A stretch of 64,000 nucleotides of DNA from Lutispora saccharofermentans (lineage in GTDB: Bacteria; Bacillota; Clostridia; Lutisporales; Lutisporaceae), in the NCBI RefSeq assembly GCF_024363565.1, contig NZ_JAJEKE010000011.1, positions 62,001-126,000 of the forward strand, written 5' to 3'. Positions 44,026-52,475 of this stretch are shown piece after piece. The notes below the pieces were generated by a model. It searched no databases. It had not been told where the DNA came from and worked only from the letters and a program-made list of their open reading frames with translations. The position numbers and the translations under genes are program-made. The first letter of the stretch is position 1. Each line of letters opens with the position of its first letter.

Positions 44026-45102
44026 GTGAATCTCAAGGAAAAAGTCAAAAATCTTACCTCAGCTCCCGGAGTATATCTTATGAAAGATTCTCTTGGCAGT
44101 ATTATTTATGTCGGCAAAGCAAAGAACCTGAAAAAAAGAGTTCAATCTTATTTCCAAGAATCCAGACCCCATTCCTCAAAGGTTGAAAAGCTTATAAAAA
44201 ACTTAAAGGATTTTGAATATATTGTTACAGACACTGAATTTGACGCTTTAATGCTTGAATGCAAATTAATCAGGGAGATCAAGCCAAGGTACAATAGGAA
44301 GATGAAAAGTCCGCTGTCTTATGCATATATAATTGTTAGGACAGGCTTAGAATATCCTGATATAGAAACTGCCTATGCTCGCATTAAAGATGATGGCAAT
44401 TTGTATTTCGGGCCATATTCAAGCAAGAATACCGTAGATAGTGCTTTAGACGGCATAAAAGAATTCTATAAAATACTTTGCAGCCATCCTTTGAAAAAGA
44501 ATACCCCATGCTTAAGCTACTCCTTAGGCCTGTGCACCGGGGTGTGCCTGGGAGGATCTGCAGCTGAACAGTATCATGATATAATCGCCAGGATCATAGC
44601 TATGCTCAATGGCACTGACTTAAGCATACTTGAAGAAATGAAGGGAAAAATGATATATGCTTCTGAGGAGCTTGATTTTGAAGCTGCAGCCAAGTATAGG
44701 AACTATATAGATGCAGTAAATTATCTCATAAACAAAGAAAAAGTTATTGAGTTCGCAGAAGAAAATAAAAATATTGCAATCATCGAGGACCTGAGCCCCA
44801 ATTCCGTCAAGCTTTTCCTGATCAAGGGAGCCAAAGTGCTTTTTAGTGAAAAATACATCCGGGAAAGCTCAGATATAGAAAACCTGAGCGCGGTGATAAA
44901 AGCAAATATATTAACATATTTTCATGATGAAATATCCGCTGCATCCACGAAGGTTGCAAAAGATGAAATCGATGAAGCGCAGATAATATACGGATATCTA
45001 AAGTCCAGCGCCTGCAAGCACATTATTATCCCTCAGGAATGGCTCGAGCATGGAGGCAGTACCAATATCGACGAGGCGCTTAACAAACTGCTGCAGCGTT
45101 GA
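44026..45102 (+). CDS. Short UvrC-like GIY-YIG nuclease
   Basis: 358 aa against about 600 for UvrC. The GIY-YIG domain (PGVYLMKDSLGSIIYVGKAK, residues 12-95), the cysteine cluster PCLSYSLGLCTGVC and the UVR helix pair (EELDFEAAAKYRNYIDAV) are kept. The protein stops before the RNase H-like second nuclease and HhH domains. It may make only the 3' incision, like the Cho protein. GTG 44026 follows GGAAGGG; an in-frame GTG at 44008 is less likely. Divergent from the BlaI operon. Confidence 0.85.
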   Translation: MNLKEKVKNLTSAPGVYLMKDSLGSIIYVGKAKNLKKRVQSYFQESRPHSSKVEKLIKNLKDFEYIVTDTEFDALMLECKLIREIKPRYNRKMKSPLSYAYIIVRTGLEYPDIETAYARIKDDGNLYFGPYSSKNTVDSALDGIKEFYKILCSHPLKKNTPCLSYSLGLCTGVCLGGSAAEQYHDIIARIIAMLNGTDLSILEEMKGKMIYASEELDFEAAAKYRNYIDAVNYLINKEKVIEFAEENKNIAIIEDLSPNSVKLFLIKGAKVLFSEKYIRESSDIENLSAVIKANILTYFHDEISAASTKVAKDEIDEAQIIYGYLKSSACKHIIIPQEWLEHGGSTNIDEALNKLLQR

Positions 45103-45135
45103 TATTATCGGGGTTTCAGAGCTTAATATCACATA

Positions 45136-45483
45136 TTATTTAGTATTGGCAATGCTTTTCATCCTATCGCCCCAGTTTGCCAGCGCTTTGAGAGCCGGAA
45201 TAAGTTTCTCTCCGTCTTCAGTAAGCGAATACTCAACTCGCGGCGGTATTTCCATATATTGTTTTCGATTTATTATGCCATCGGTTTCCAATTCCTTTAA
45301 TGATTGAGTCAGCATCATATTGGTAATCCCATGAATACTTCTTTTCAGCGCGTTATATCGCATAGAGCCATTTTTATTTAACGCCCAAATAATAGGCAAT
45401 CTCCACTTCCCGCCTATAAGGTTCAGCGCAAATGTCAGCGGGCAATTGTCAAAGCTGTTTTTATACATTGCGTGGCCATCCAT
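45136..45483 (-). CDS. HxlR family regulator
   Basis: 115 aa. NCPLTFALNLIGGKWRLPIIW at the start and LTQSLKELETDGIINRKQY then VEYSLTEDGEKLIPAL are the HxlR winged-helix landmarks. The single early cysteine (FDNCPL) is the residue that senses aldehydes or diamide in several members. ATG 45483 follows GGAGTGA. Divergent from a GNAT gene, a likely target. Confidence 0.92.
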   Translation of the reverse strand: MDGHAMYKNSFDNCPLTFALNLIGGKWRLPIIWALNKNGSMRYNALKRSIHGITNMMLTQSLKELETDGIINRKQYMEIPPRVEYSLTEDGEKLIPALKALANWGDRMKSIANTK

Positions 45484-45626
45484 AAAATCACTCCGATACT
45501 CAGTTTTTACTTCCTTAAACAGAAAATACTGCATACTTGTTGCAATAATTGCAGCTGATATAATGATATCAAAGTTGATCGATCCAATAAATATGTTTTA
45601 CACTTTTTTTAGAAAGGAAGATTAAA

Positions 45627-46169
45627 ATGAGTATCTGTTATGAAGTCATTTCTGAGGACAATCTCATATGCATTAAGGATTTGTGCAATGACTTAATGGC
45701 TTATCAAAAATCTAAAGTATATATCCATCCTGAATTTTTTGACGATATGTGCTTTGAAACCAGAGTGATCCCTTCTGTCAAGAGTGCCAAGGCTAACTAT
45801 ATAGTGGCAGCGAAAGATGGCGATGAAATCGTCGGATATGCGTATAGCACTATTTCCCCGAAGGAGACCTACTCCGGCGGTTTTGCTACCTTGCAATGCG
45901 ACGCCTTCTTCGACTTCGATTCCGTAAAGAATGATGATGTGGGTTGCCTTTCCCAGTTTTTCATTAGAGAAGATTATCGTAATATCGGCATTGGCAGCGT
46001 ACTGTTTGAAAAGTCTATGGATTGGCTGAGCTCATTTAACTCAATAAGCGATCTGCTCATATTTGTATCGAATGGAAACGACAGCGCATTGAAATTCTAT
46101 CTGGATAAAGGCTTCAAAATAAGTCATCAAATACTAAATGGCTTTATTACAGTATTGAGGAATTCTTAA
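45627..46169 (+). CDS. GNAT family N-acetyltransferase
   Basis: 180 aa, one GNAT domain. VGCLSQFFIREDYRNIGIGSVLFEKSM gives the acetyl-CoA loop, and NGNDSALKFYLDKGFKISHQ the final motif. An amino-terminal helical extension of 50 residues contributes to the acceptor site. AAAGGAAG precedes ATG 45627. Divergent from the HxlR gene; acceptor unknown. Confidence 0.85.
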   Translation: MSICYEVISEDNLICIKDLCNDLMAYQKSKVYIHPEFFDDMCFETRVIPSVKSAKANYIVAAKDGDEIVGYAYSTISPKETYSGGFATLQCDAFFDFDSVKNDDVGCLSQFFIREDYRNIGIGSVLFEKSMDWLSSFNSISDLLIFVSNGNDSALKFYLDKGFKISHQILNGFITVLRNS

Positions 46170-46179
46170 TTAAAGTAGC

Positions 46180-46449
46180 TCATTTTTCATTCAACACGTC
46201 AAGCATGATCATTGCACCAAGCCTAAAACCGTACACAAAGGATGCAAAAGCTTCCATCGAACTTGATTGGCAATGCAAATCCAAAAGCTCTTCAAGCAAT
46301 TTGTAGTCACCTTCCGGAAGCTTGTTTTCCCATGCTTTCAACATTTCGTATATTTCTTTATTTATTTGCCTATATCTAGGTGCTTTAGGAACAATCAATT
46401 CAGCAGGATATATGTTACCGTTATACAATTCTTCCAAAATGGCTTTCAT
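46180..46449 (-). CDS. Small DUF6809-like protein
   Basis: 89 aa, helical, from ATG 46449 (GAAGGGAG upstream). Contains LEELYNGNIYPAE near the start and FVYGFRLGAMIMLDVL near the end, the pattern of a small family found beside phage-like or XRE regulators. No catalytic motif. Divergent from an XRE gene with shared operator dyads, suggesting co-regulation. Confidence 0.7.
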   Translation of the reverse strand: MKAILEELYNGNIYPAELIVPKAPRYRQINKEIYEMLKAWENKLPEGDYKLLEELLDLHCQSSSMEAFASFVYGFRLGAMIMLDVLNEK

Positions 46450-46493
46450 ATTCTCCCTTCTTTCCATTTTTCAATCATTTTCCTAAAATTAGT

Positions 46494-46536
46494 TTAGCGA
46501 TATTTCCGCTAAATGTCAATAGCGAATAATTCGCTA
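46494..46536. promoter_or_regulatory. Two operator dyads between the DUF6809-like and XRE genes
   Basis: TTAGCG-N7-CGCTAA at 46494-46512 and the perfect TAGCGAAT-A-ATTCGCTA at 46520-46536 share the AGCG/CGCT half-site. They occupy the divergent promoter, as expected for a Cro/CI-like repressor. Confidence 0.75.
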
Positions 46537-46563
46537 AAATATAATTATATTGAGGTGATTTTA

Positions 46564-46782
46564 ATGTTTGAAAGAATTCGAAATCTGAGAGAAGATAAAG
46601 ATATGACGCAAACTCAGGTGGCAAAATATCTTAATTGCAGCCAAAGAATTTACAGCAATTATGAACGAGGGGAAGTTGATATACCCACCGGAATCTTAAT
46701 TAAACTGGCGGACTTGCATAATACAAGTACGGATTATCTCTTGAACAGAACAAATATAAAGGAACCATATCCAAAATATTGA
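46564..46782 (+). CDS. XRE family regulator
   Basis: 72 aa from ATG 46564 (GAGGTGA upstream). One helix-turn-helix: MTQTQVAKYLNCSQRIYSNYERGEVDIP, followed by LADLHNTSTDYLL. The size is that of a minimal Cro/CI-like repressor. It probably binds the dyads upstream and controls itself and the divergent DUF6809-like gene. Confidence 0.9.
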   Translation: MFERIRNLREDKDMTQTQVAKYLNCSQRIYSNYERGEVDIPTGILIKLADLHNTSTDYLLNRTNIKEPYPKY

Positions 46783-46817
46783 TCATATTACGCTAATCGT
46801 ACAGATTTATATAATAG

Positions 46818-46842
46818 GCTAATCTTGGATTATTAGCTTTTT
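46818..46842 (+). terminator. Terminator of the XRE gene
   Basis: GCTAAT (46818-46823) pairs with ATTAGC (46832-46837), followed by TTTTT. It overlaps the end of the convergent HAD gene. Confidence 0.6.
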
Positions 46843-47567
46843 CCCAGGTCGATACACTCCGGATCAAGATAATATGTCATATCCTTTCTTTCAACCACGA
46901 TACTGATCCTGCTTTTTAGTGCAGGATTTTCCAATGCCTTGGTTACCAGCTCCCTCGTCGGGTTCACACATACCGGATGACCAACGGCTTCGAACATTGC
47001 ATAGTCACCCGTTGTATCCCCATAGCTGTAGCTTCCGGAAAGATCTATATCATATTTTTCAACTAATTCCTTCATCGCTTGCTTCTTGCTTTCGCTATCC
47101 CACATGGGAATAATAGTCCCGGAATATATTCCATTATCATCAATTTCATAGAGCGCTCCTCTGAAATCATCAAAGCCATGCTTCAGAGCCATCTCCCTGA
47201 CAAGCTCAATAGGACTTCCCGATATAGTTATCAGCTTATGCCCGTTCTCTCTGTGCCACTTTATCCTATCCCTGGTATAAGTATATACCCTGTCGCCCTT
47301 CTGGTTTATTACCAACCTGGCAATAAACTCAACCTGAGATCTATGAAGCCCCTTTATAGCCTGGGTATATATCTCAGCCATCTTTAACAGATAATTATCG
47401 TAGTTGCCCTGTCTTTTATCATACTTCTGATATTCAGGCCTTACCTCGTTATACCACTTCTCATTATCGATGATTTCCGCTTTTACGAGCTTCTTAAATA
47501 TCTCGGAAATCAAGCCCTCCCTATACAACGTTCCATCTATATCAAAAAAAGCTGCTGTAGTTTTCAT
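46833..47567 (-). CDS. HAD-superfamily hydrolase (HAD-IB like)
   Basis: 244 aa. Motif I FFDIDGTLYREG, motif II ITISGSPIEL, motif III lysine near ESKKQAMKEL, motif IV YGDTTGDYAMFEAVG. The spacing and the GSPIEL region match phosphoserine phosphatase-like HAD-IB phosphatases. The substrate cannot be assigned. Followed on the same strand by no close partner; convergent with the XRE gene. Confidence 0.88.
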   Translation of the reverse strand: MKTTAAFFDIDGTLYREGLISEIFKKLVKAEIIDNEKWYNEVRPEYQKYDKRQGNYDNYLLKMAEIYTQAIKGLHRSQVEFIARLVINQKGDRVYTYTRDRIKWHRENGHKLITISGSPIELVREMALKHGFDDFRGALYEIDDNGIYSGTIIPMWDSESKKQAMKELVEKYDIDLSGSYSYGDTTGDYAMFEAVGHPVCVNPTRELVTKALENPALKSRISIVVERKDMTYYLDPECIDLGKS

Positions 47568-47641
47568 ATTATTCCCCCACCTTCCTTTAGACTTTGATAT
47601 ATTCTATCATAAAGCAAGGGAAATTTAAATTTTAATATTCT

Positions 47642-48529
47642 CTATTTAATCGGTATATAGATGTCCATGCTTAGTTTTTCATATTCCCATGGATGGCAGC
47701 GCTCATCATAAAACTCAAAATCCAATTTGGAGTCGTCAATTTCATAGCCCGAGCTTGGAAACCATTCCTGAAGAATATATTTCCACGTGCCTCTAATGGA
47801 TTCTGCAAAATCCTCTTCAACCACTGCAGGAGTTGTAAAAACTGCATAAACCGTTCCCGGAACATTAAGCTTATACATTTCCTCCTCTGCATTATTAAAA
47901 TCGTTAACCTCCACGCCTAAGATATATGAAAACTCATCAGTCTCTATATTGGTATTTACACAGATTCCGTATTCACCATGCCTTGGAACATCTTGAGTAG
48001 CATACAGCTTGCTCTCCTTGCCCTCAATATTGCATTTATCCCAAAAGGCCGGAATATCTCTCGAGTGGGCATTGTTTCTCAAGGTAGTCTTAAATTCATA
48101 TCCAACTATTTTGAAAGCATCCCTGGTAATTATTTTAGGTTCCATTATAATTCCTCCAATCTTATTTTCTTTTAGACTTCTCAGGTTCACTTTTTTAGGA
48201 AATCCTTCAGGTGCGTGTATTCTATAAAAGTTAGGCGAATAACCGAAGCACTTTTTAAATGCCTTTGTAAAGCCGGCATGAGTTTCAAACCCGTATTTTA
48301 GGGCTATATCAACTATCTTCTCCCCGCTGCTCAAGTCAAAAAGAGCATGCACCAGCTTTCTTCTCGTCACATATTCCATTACCGGTATGCCAACGAAGCT
48401 GTGAAATACTCTGTAATAATGGAACTTGGAAAATCCTGATATATCAGCAAGCTTTTCTACAGTAATTTTATCAGTGATTTTATCCTCTATATAATCGATT
48501 GTTTTTTGAATTAAATCTATATAGTCCAT
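47642..48529 (-). CDS. AraC family regulator with GyrI-like effector domain
   Basis: 295 aa. The amino-terminal double helix-turn-helix (VEKLADISGFSKFHYYRVFHS and IVDIALKYGFETHAGFTKAFKKCFGYSPNFYR) is a full AraC domain. Residues 130-295 are a GyrI/BmrR-like effector-binding domain (ITRDAFKIVGYEFKT, HGEYGICVNTN, WKYILQEWFPSSGYEID). Such proteins bind varied drug-like ligands and activate efflux genes. No target is adjacent. Confidence 0.92.
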   Translation of the reverse strand: MDYIDLIQKTIDYIEDKITDKITVEKLADISGFSKFHYYRVFHSFVGIPVMEYVTRRKLVHALFDLSSGEKIVDIALKYGFETHAGFTKAFKKCFGYSPNFYRIHAPEGFPKKVNLRSLKENKIGGIIMEPKIITRDAFKIVGYEFKTTLRNNAHSRDIPAFWDKCNIEGKESKLYATQDVPRHGEYGICVNTNIETDEFSYILGVEVNDFNNAEEEMYKLNVPGTVYAVFTTPAVVEEDFAESIRGTWKYILQEWFPSSGYEIDDSKLDFEFYDERCHPWEYEKLSMDIYIPIK

Positions 48530-48686
48530 CAGATACAGATTCCCCCTTTAGCCTATCGGTCATATCGTGCTGATCATATGTTACCATAGAAATCGCTGAA
48601 GTACTTTTCCTATTTTGTCAAACTTCTATTTATATGCTTTTAATCTCACAGGCCTTTTGCTATGCGTTCCGTTTTTATAAAAATAA

Positions 48687-48734
48687 AAGCAGATAAGCTG
48701 ATTTTTATATCTCTACTTAAACCGCTATCTGCTT
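48687..48734 (-). terminator. Possible terminator after lplA
   Basis: AAGCAGATA (48687-48695) pairs with TATCTGCTT (48726-48734) across a 30-base loop that can fold further. On the minus strand a TTTTATTTT-like run follows. It lies about 28 bases after the lplA stop. Confidence 0.45.
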
Positions 48735-48761
48735 CATATTATTAGATATAGAATTTTATTG

Positions 48762-49751
48762 CTAGTTTGTTAAAATTTTATCCTTCACCAGACAACAGAG
48801 ATCATGCTTAATCTGTTCATTTATGATACAGTTCTCTATGGCCTCCAGCATGTTATGGCTCTTAAATTCTTTATTTTGAAATAGTTTTTCCAGGCTTTTA
48901 AAGGCTTCGGGTACAAGGGCATCCGTGAATACCTGGCAATCCTTGATCATCCCGTCAGAAACCTCCAAATTAATTTCAAAGATACCCCAATTGAATTTAT
49001 CTTCTGCGGTAATAGCAAAATCAGGGCTCTCTGTATAGTTCCATTCCCATGAGCCATACTTTTCCATATAGGCTGTGACATCGATTGCTTTCTCATTTAA
49101 AACGATTGGTTGAGCTTCTGTTTTGTAAAACTCATTAAAGCTCATTATAAGGGCATCCTTTAAGCTGTCAACAGTTATTTGCGGAGAAAGTTCCTTCAGG
49201 TTAATCACCCTGGATGATACCGAATCAATGCCCTTTGACTTAAGCTTTAAAGGGGATACAGTCAGGTATTTGGATAGCTTATCCAGATCAACATCAACGA
49301 GCAGCGTACCATGATGACAATTCATTCCGTTATCGCTGATAAAAGCATTTCCGGAGAACTTTCTTCCCTGCACCAGCAAATCATTTCTGCCGTTAAAACA
49401 GCCATGGACCCCAAAGCGCGAAACCCCGTTCAAGATAATTTCCATATTGCTCTCTACATCGTAGCTTTCATCAGGAGTAATAAAGGTAAAGTTCAAGTTC
49501 CCGCGATCATGATATACGGCACCGCCGCCTGATAGCCTTCTTACCAGATGGACGTCATCCTCTTTCAGCTTTTTAACATCACATTCTTTATAAGGATTCT
49601 GGTTTCTTCCTATGACAATGGTATTTGCATTCTGCCAAAGAAAAAGCACCATATCGTTAGTCCCGCTGCATGCCATCAACCATTCTTCGACGGAAAGATT
49701 GAACTTAGGATCAAAGGATTCTGAAATATATATTTTAAATTTCTTATGCAA
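48762..49751 (-). CDS. lplA: Lipoate-protein ligase A
   Basis: Attaches free lipoate to lipoyl domains using ATP. About 329 aa: IVIGRNQNPYKECD, RRLSGGGAVYHDRGNLNFTFI (lipoyl-AMP site), GRNDLLVQGRKFSGNAF and the carboxy-terminal accessory domain (WNWGIFEINLEV). Two starts are possible: ATG 49769 overlapping the upstream gene, or TTG 49751, which sits 8 bases after AGGGG. TTG is preferred. It overlaps the lipoyl-Lpd gene, whose lipoyl domain is its likely substrate. Confidence 0.93.
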   Translation of the reverse strand: MHKKFKIYISESFDPKFNLSVEEWLMACSGTNDMVLFLWQNANTIVIGRNQNPYKECDVKKLKEDDVHLVRRLSGGGAVYHDRGNLNFTFITPDESYDVESNMEIILNGVSRFGVHGCFNGRNDLLVQGRKFSGNAFISDNGMNCHHGTLLVDVDLDKLSKYLTVSPLKLKSKGIDSVSSRVINLKELSPQITVDSLKDALIMSFNEFYKTEAQPIVLNEKAIDVTAYMEKYGSWEWNYTESPDFAITAEDKFNWGIFEINLEVSDGMIKDCQVFTDALVPEAFKSLEKLFQNKEFKSHNMLEAIENCIINEQIKHDLCCLVKDKILTN

Positions 49752-51441
49752 AGTGAATTCCCCTGCCATCTATGCTTAATAATGCTTCATGAATGGATTC
49801 GGCTGTTGTAGGATGTGCATAAATCACATGGGCCGCTTTATCTATGGTTAAGCCTGAAGCAATGATATTACTGATTGTGCTGAGCATATCGGTGGCATGC
49901 ACCCCCACTATAGTCCCTCCAATTATTTTTCTTGTTTCTTTGCCGGCAATAAGCTTCACGAACCCTTCCGTCTCTCCCATGGCCTGCGCTTTACCGTTTG
50001 CCATCAATGGAAACTTTCCGGTTATATAATCAAGCTTTTGTGAGACGGCGTCCTTTTCCGTCAATCCTACATGGCCGATCTCAGGCATCGTAAATATTGC
50101 ACTCGGTATTAAATCATAGCACATCTCATCTTGTATTCCATTGATATGGTCAGCAGCTATAATACCTTGATGTGAAGCAACATGAGCCAATTGAATTTTA
50201 TTTGTTATATCTCCTATGGCGTATACATTTGGATTGCTTGTTCGCATATGGGCATCCACCGAGATGCCATTGCGCTTTTCATTCAGCTCAACCTTGAGCA
50301 TCTTCAGATCAAGAGATTCCAGATTTGCTTTCCTTCCAACCGCCATAGCCACTTTTTCGCTTATTAAATACTTTGTTTGTTTATTTTCATCTATCTCAAC
50401 AATTTTCGTTCCATCTAATGCAGTTTTTATCGACAATGCTTTGGCGCCCTCATAGAGATTAATTCCTCTCTGGGCAGCAGATTCTCTTATTATATCTGCT
50501 GCATCCTCATCCATAGTGTTTAAAATTTGTGGGAAATACTCAACTACATTTACTTTTGCACCTAAAGCATTATAAATGAAGGCAAATTCCATCCCAATAA
50601 CGCCGCCGCCAATGATTGTGACTGAAGAAGGCACTTCCGTTAATTCCAATAAATCCTGACTGGTAAGAATATCTTCGCTGCCAGCTCCTTCTATCGGAAG
50701 GATGGCCGGTTTAGAACCAGTAGCTATTATCAGTTTTCCGAATTTTATAGTGGCATCAATAGATTTATTTTTAACGGTGAGGGTTTCTGCATCTTTGACT
50801 TCTGCCTCGCCATTTATATACTCTATCTGGTGAGCCTCCATCAGATGCTCAATTCCGGATACCAATGTATCGACCACCTCATTTTTCCTTCGCATTATTC
50901 TCTCAAGAGAAGCTTTTACTCCTCCGACTTCTATGCCAAAGCTTTGAGCGTGTCTTATCTTTTCTAGAACATCGATACTGCTGACAAGAGCTTTTGTAGG
51001 GATGCACCCATAGTTGAGGCACGTTCCTCCCAGCCTGTCTTGCTCAATTATCAGCACTTTTTTACCGCCCTGGGCTGCCCTTATGGCGGCGACATAACCC
51101 CCGGGACCTCCTCCAACAATTGCTACATCTACCTCATAGCTTTTGCTTAAAGGCTTAGCAAGCCCAAAGGAGTAAGTTGTCTTTTTCAGTTCTTGCTGAA
51201 TCAATTCTCCCTCTACTCTGCCAATAACCTGCCCTTTCTTGACAGTATCCCCCTCAGCAATCAATAATTCTTCCAGAGTGCCCTTATATTTTGATATATA
51301 TTTGATGGTTCCCTTACCGGATTCGATGGTGAATATTACATCTCCGGAATTTAAAATATCGTCGGTTTTCTTGTTTATTTTACCTACTTTGCCGGACGTG
51401 TCATGCCCGGAAAGCTTTTCTATAATCAAATCATATTTCAT
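49744..51441 (-). CDS. lpdA: Dihydrolipoyl dehydrogenase with an amino-terminal lipoyl domain
   Basis: 565 aa flavoenzyme. Residues 1-80 form a lipoyl domain with the target lysine probably Lys43 in IESGKGTIKY. Then a linker and the Lpd body: FAD motif VAIVGGGPGGYVAAI, redox disulfide GGTCLNYGCIPTKAL, NAD motif VTIIGGGVIGMEFA, and the carboxy-terminal His-Glu pair in YAHPTTAESIHEALL. The enzyme can therefore reduce its own tethered lipoamide. ATG 51441 follows GGAGGAA. No E1/E2 complex genes are nearby; the neighbours are an AhpD-like protein and lplA. Confidence 0.94.
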   Translation of the reverse strand: MKYDLIIEKLSGHDTSGKVGKINKKTDDILNSGDVIFTIESGKGTIKYISKYKGTLEELLIAEGDTVKKGQVIGRVEGELIQQELKKTTYSFGLAKPLSKSYEVDVAIVGGGPGGYVAAIRAAQGGKKVLIIEQDRLGGTCLNYGCIPTKALVSSIDVLEKIRHAQSFGIEVGGVKASLERIMRRKNEVVDTLVSGIEHLMEAHQIEYINGEAEVKDAETLTVKNKSIDATIKFGKLIIATGSKPAILPIEGAGSEDILTSQDLLELTEVPSSVTIIGGGVIGMEFAFIYNALGAKVNVVEYFPQILNTMDEDAADIIRESAAQRGINLYEGAKALSIKTALDGTKIVEIDENKQTKYLISEKVAMAVGRKANLESLDLKMLKVELNEKRNGISVDAHMRTSNPNVYAIGDITNKIQLAHVASHQGIIAADHINGIQDEMCYDLIPSAIFTMPEIGHVGLTEKDAVSQKLDYITGKFPLMANGKAQAMGETEGFVKLIAGKETRKIIGGTIVGVHATDMLSTISNIIASGLTIDKAAHVIYAHPTTAESIHEALLSIDGRGIHFA

Positions 51442-51489
51442 TTCGATTCCTCCAAAATTCAATCAAAGCAAAAAAGGGCAAAGCCCTTT

Positions 51490-51843
51490 CTATTTGAAAT
51501 CACCTTCAAATTCAGCTATACAATCTTTCAGCAATGTTACCGAATATGCCATAGACGGTCCCCCGCCGAAGGCTACTGCTACCATAGCTGCCTCTAAGAT
51601 TTCTTCCTTTGATGCACCTGCTTCAAAAGCTTTATAGGAGTGGTATACGATGCAGTATTCACATCTGTTGTAACAGCCGATTGCTACACTCATCAATTCC
51701 TTTGTTTTTAAATCCAATGTTTTGGGCTCATATGAAGCGCCTAATAATCCCATAAAGGCGCCTACATTTTCAGGATTTGTTGCTGAAAGATTTTCCAATC
51801 CTCCCACAAATGAATTAAGCATTTCTCTTACATTATACGCCAT
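51490..51843 (-). CDS. AhpD-like carboxymuconolactone decarboxylase family protein
   Basis: 117 aa. The full AhpD catalytic pattern is present: Glu49, then Cys61 and Cys64 as CEYC and His68, with the E-x11-C-x2-C-x3-H spacing of peroxidatic AhpD. Known AhpD is reduced by lipoylated E2 via Lpd, which matches the next gene. AGGAGG precedes ATG 51843. First gene of an AhpD-lpd-lplA operon (46-base gap, then overlap). Confidence 0.88.
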   Translation of the reverse strand: MAYNVREMLNSFVGGLENLSATNPENVGAFMGLLGASYEPKTLDLKTKELMSVAIGCYNRCEYCIVYHSYKAFEAGASKEEILEAAMVAVAFGGGPSMAYSVTLLKDCIAEFEGDFK

Positions 51844-51863
51844 CTTATTTCCTCCTTATTTTG

Positions 51864-51913
51864 TTTGCTTATGCAACGTTAAGCATAGCAACTATTTATA
51901 TTAAGTATAGCAA
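51864..51913. promoter_or_regulatory. Repeated sites upstream of the AhpD-like gene, possible MarR operator
   Basis: TTAAGCATAGCAA at 51879-51891 and TTAAGTATAGCAA at 51901-51913 are direct repeats 22 bases apart, two helical turns. The first also forms an imperfect inverted repeat with TTTGCTTATGC at 51865-51875. The location fits control of the operon by the adjacent MarR protein. Confidence 0.45.
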
Positions 51914-51951
51914 ACAGTTTGTTAAATATCAAACTTTTTTTGACAAAATAA

Positions 51952-52000
51952 AAACACTTGTTTCTAATAGCATCTAGTATGCCATTAGAAGCAAGTGTTT
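51952..52000 (-). terminator. Terminator of the marR gene
   Basis: Arms 51952-51972 and 51980-52000 match at 19 of 21 positions around a 7-base loop. TTTTTATTTT-like sequence follows on the minus strand. It separates marR from the AhpD-lpd-lplA operon. Confidence 0.8.
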
Positions 52001-52014
52001 ATGCGCCTTCCTAC

Positions 52015-52443
52015 TCACTCGATCACATTTGAAAGCATTTTATTTAGAACTTTTTCATATATCATCAGCTCTTGCTCGTCAATCCCTTTCAGCAAATCAT
52101 CATTGAATCGCAAACCTATAGGCATTAAATCAGAAATAAGCTGATCTCCTTTATCCGTGAGCTTAATATAAATAACCCTTCTATCAAAATCATTACGCTC
52201 TCTTTCAATCAAACCGTCCCGTTCCAGGCGATCGATCAATCTGCCTGCACTTGAATCCTTAACATTCATGAGGTTGGATAAATCTCTTTGAGAAATCCTT
52301 CCCTTAGCTTTTACATAGTAAAGTGCAATCCATTGAACACGTGTTATGCCTGTATCCTGCAGCCTTCGACCGAAGGCTTCCGAGATCTGCTTTATCGCAT
52401 TCTCAGTAATATGCCCCACTCATTTATCAAGATTAAAAAACAT
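52015..52443 (-). CDS. MarR family regulator with an in-frame TGA at codon 8
   Basis: A strong AAGGAGG site (52449-52455) sits 5 bases before ATG 52443. The frame then reads MFFNLDK, TGA (52420-52422), GTG GGG CAT and continues without interruption to 52015 (HITENAIKQISEAFGRR, ISQRDLSNLMNVKDSSAGRLIDRLERDGLI). The full MarR winged helix is intact. In related MarR proteins the residue after DK is commonly cysteine (LDKC-x-G-x-IT), so TGA stands where TGC/TGT is expected. GTG 52419 just after the stop could allow restart and give 134 aa, but it has no own ribosome site. Confidence 0.8.
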
Positions 52444-52475
52444 AATTGCCTCCTTCTTCAAGCTTACACACATCT

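Noticed and set aside
52344..52422. Selenocysteine reading of the TGA in the MarR gene
   Set aside because: The only strong stem-loop with a GGT loop is about 48 bases downstream, beyond the usual bacterial SECIS distance, and no selenocysteine machinery is in the window. Kept only as a remote possibility.
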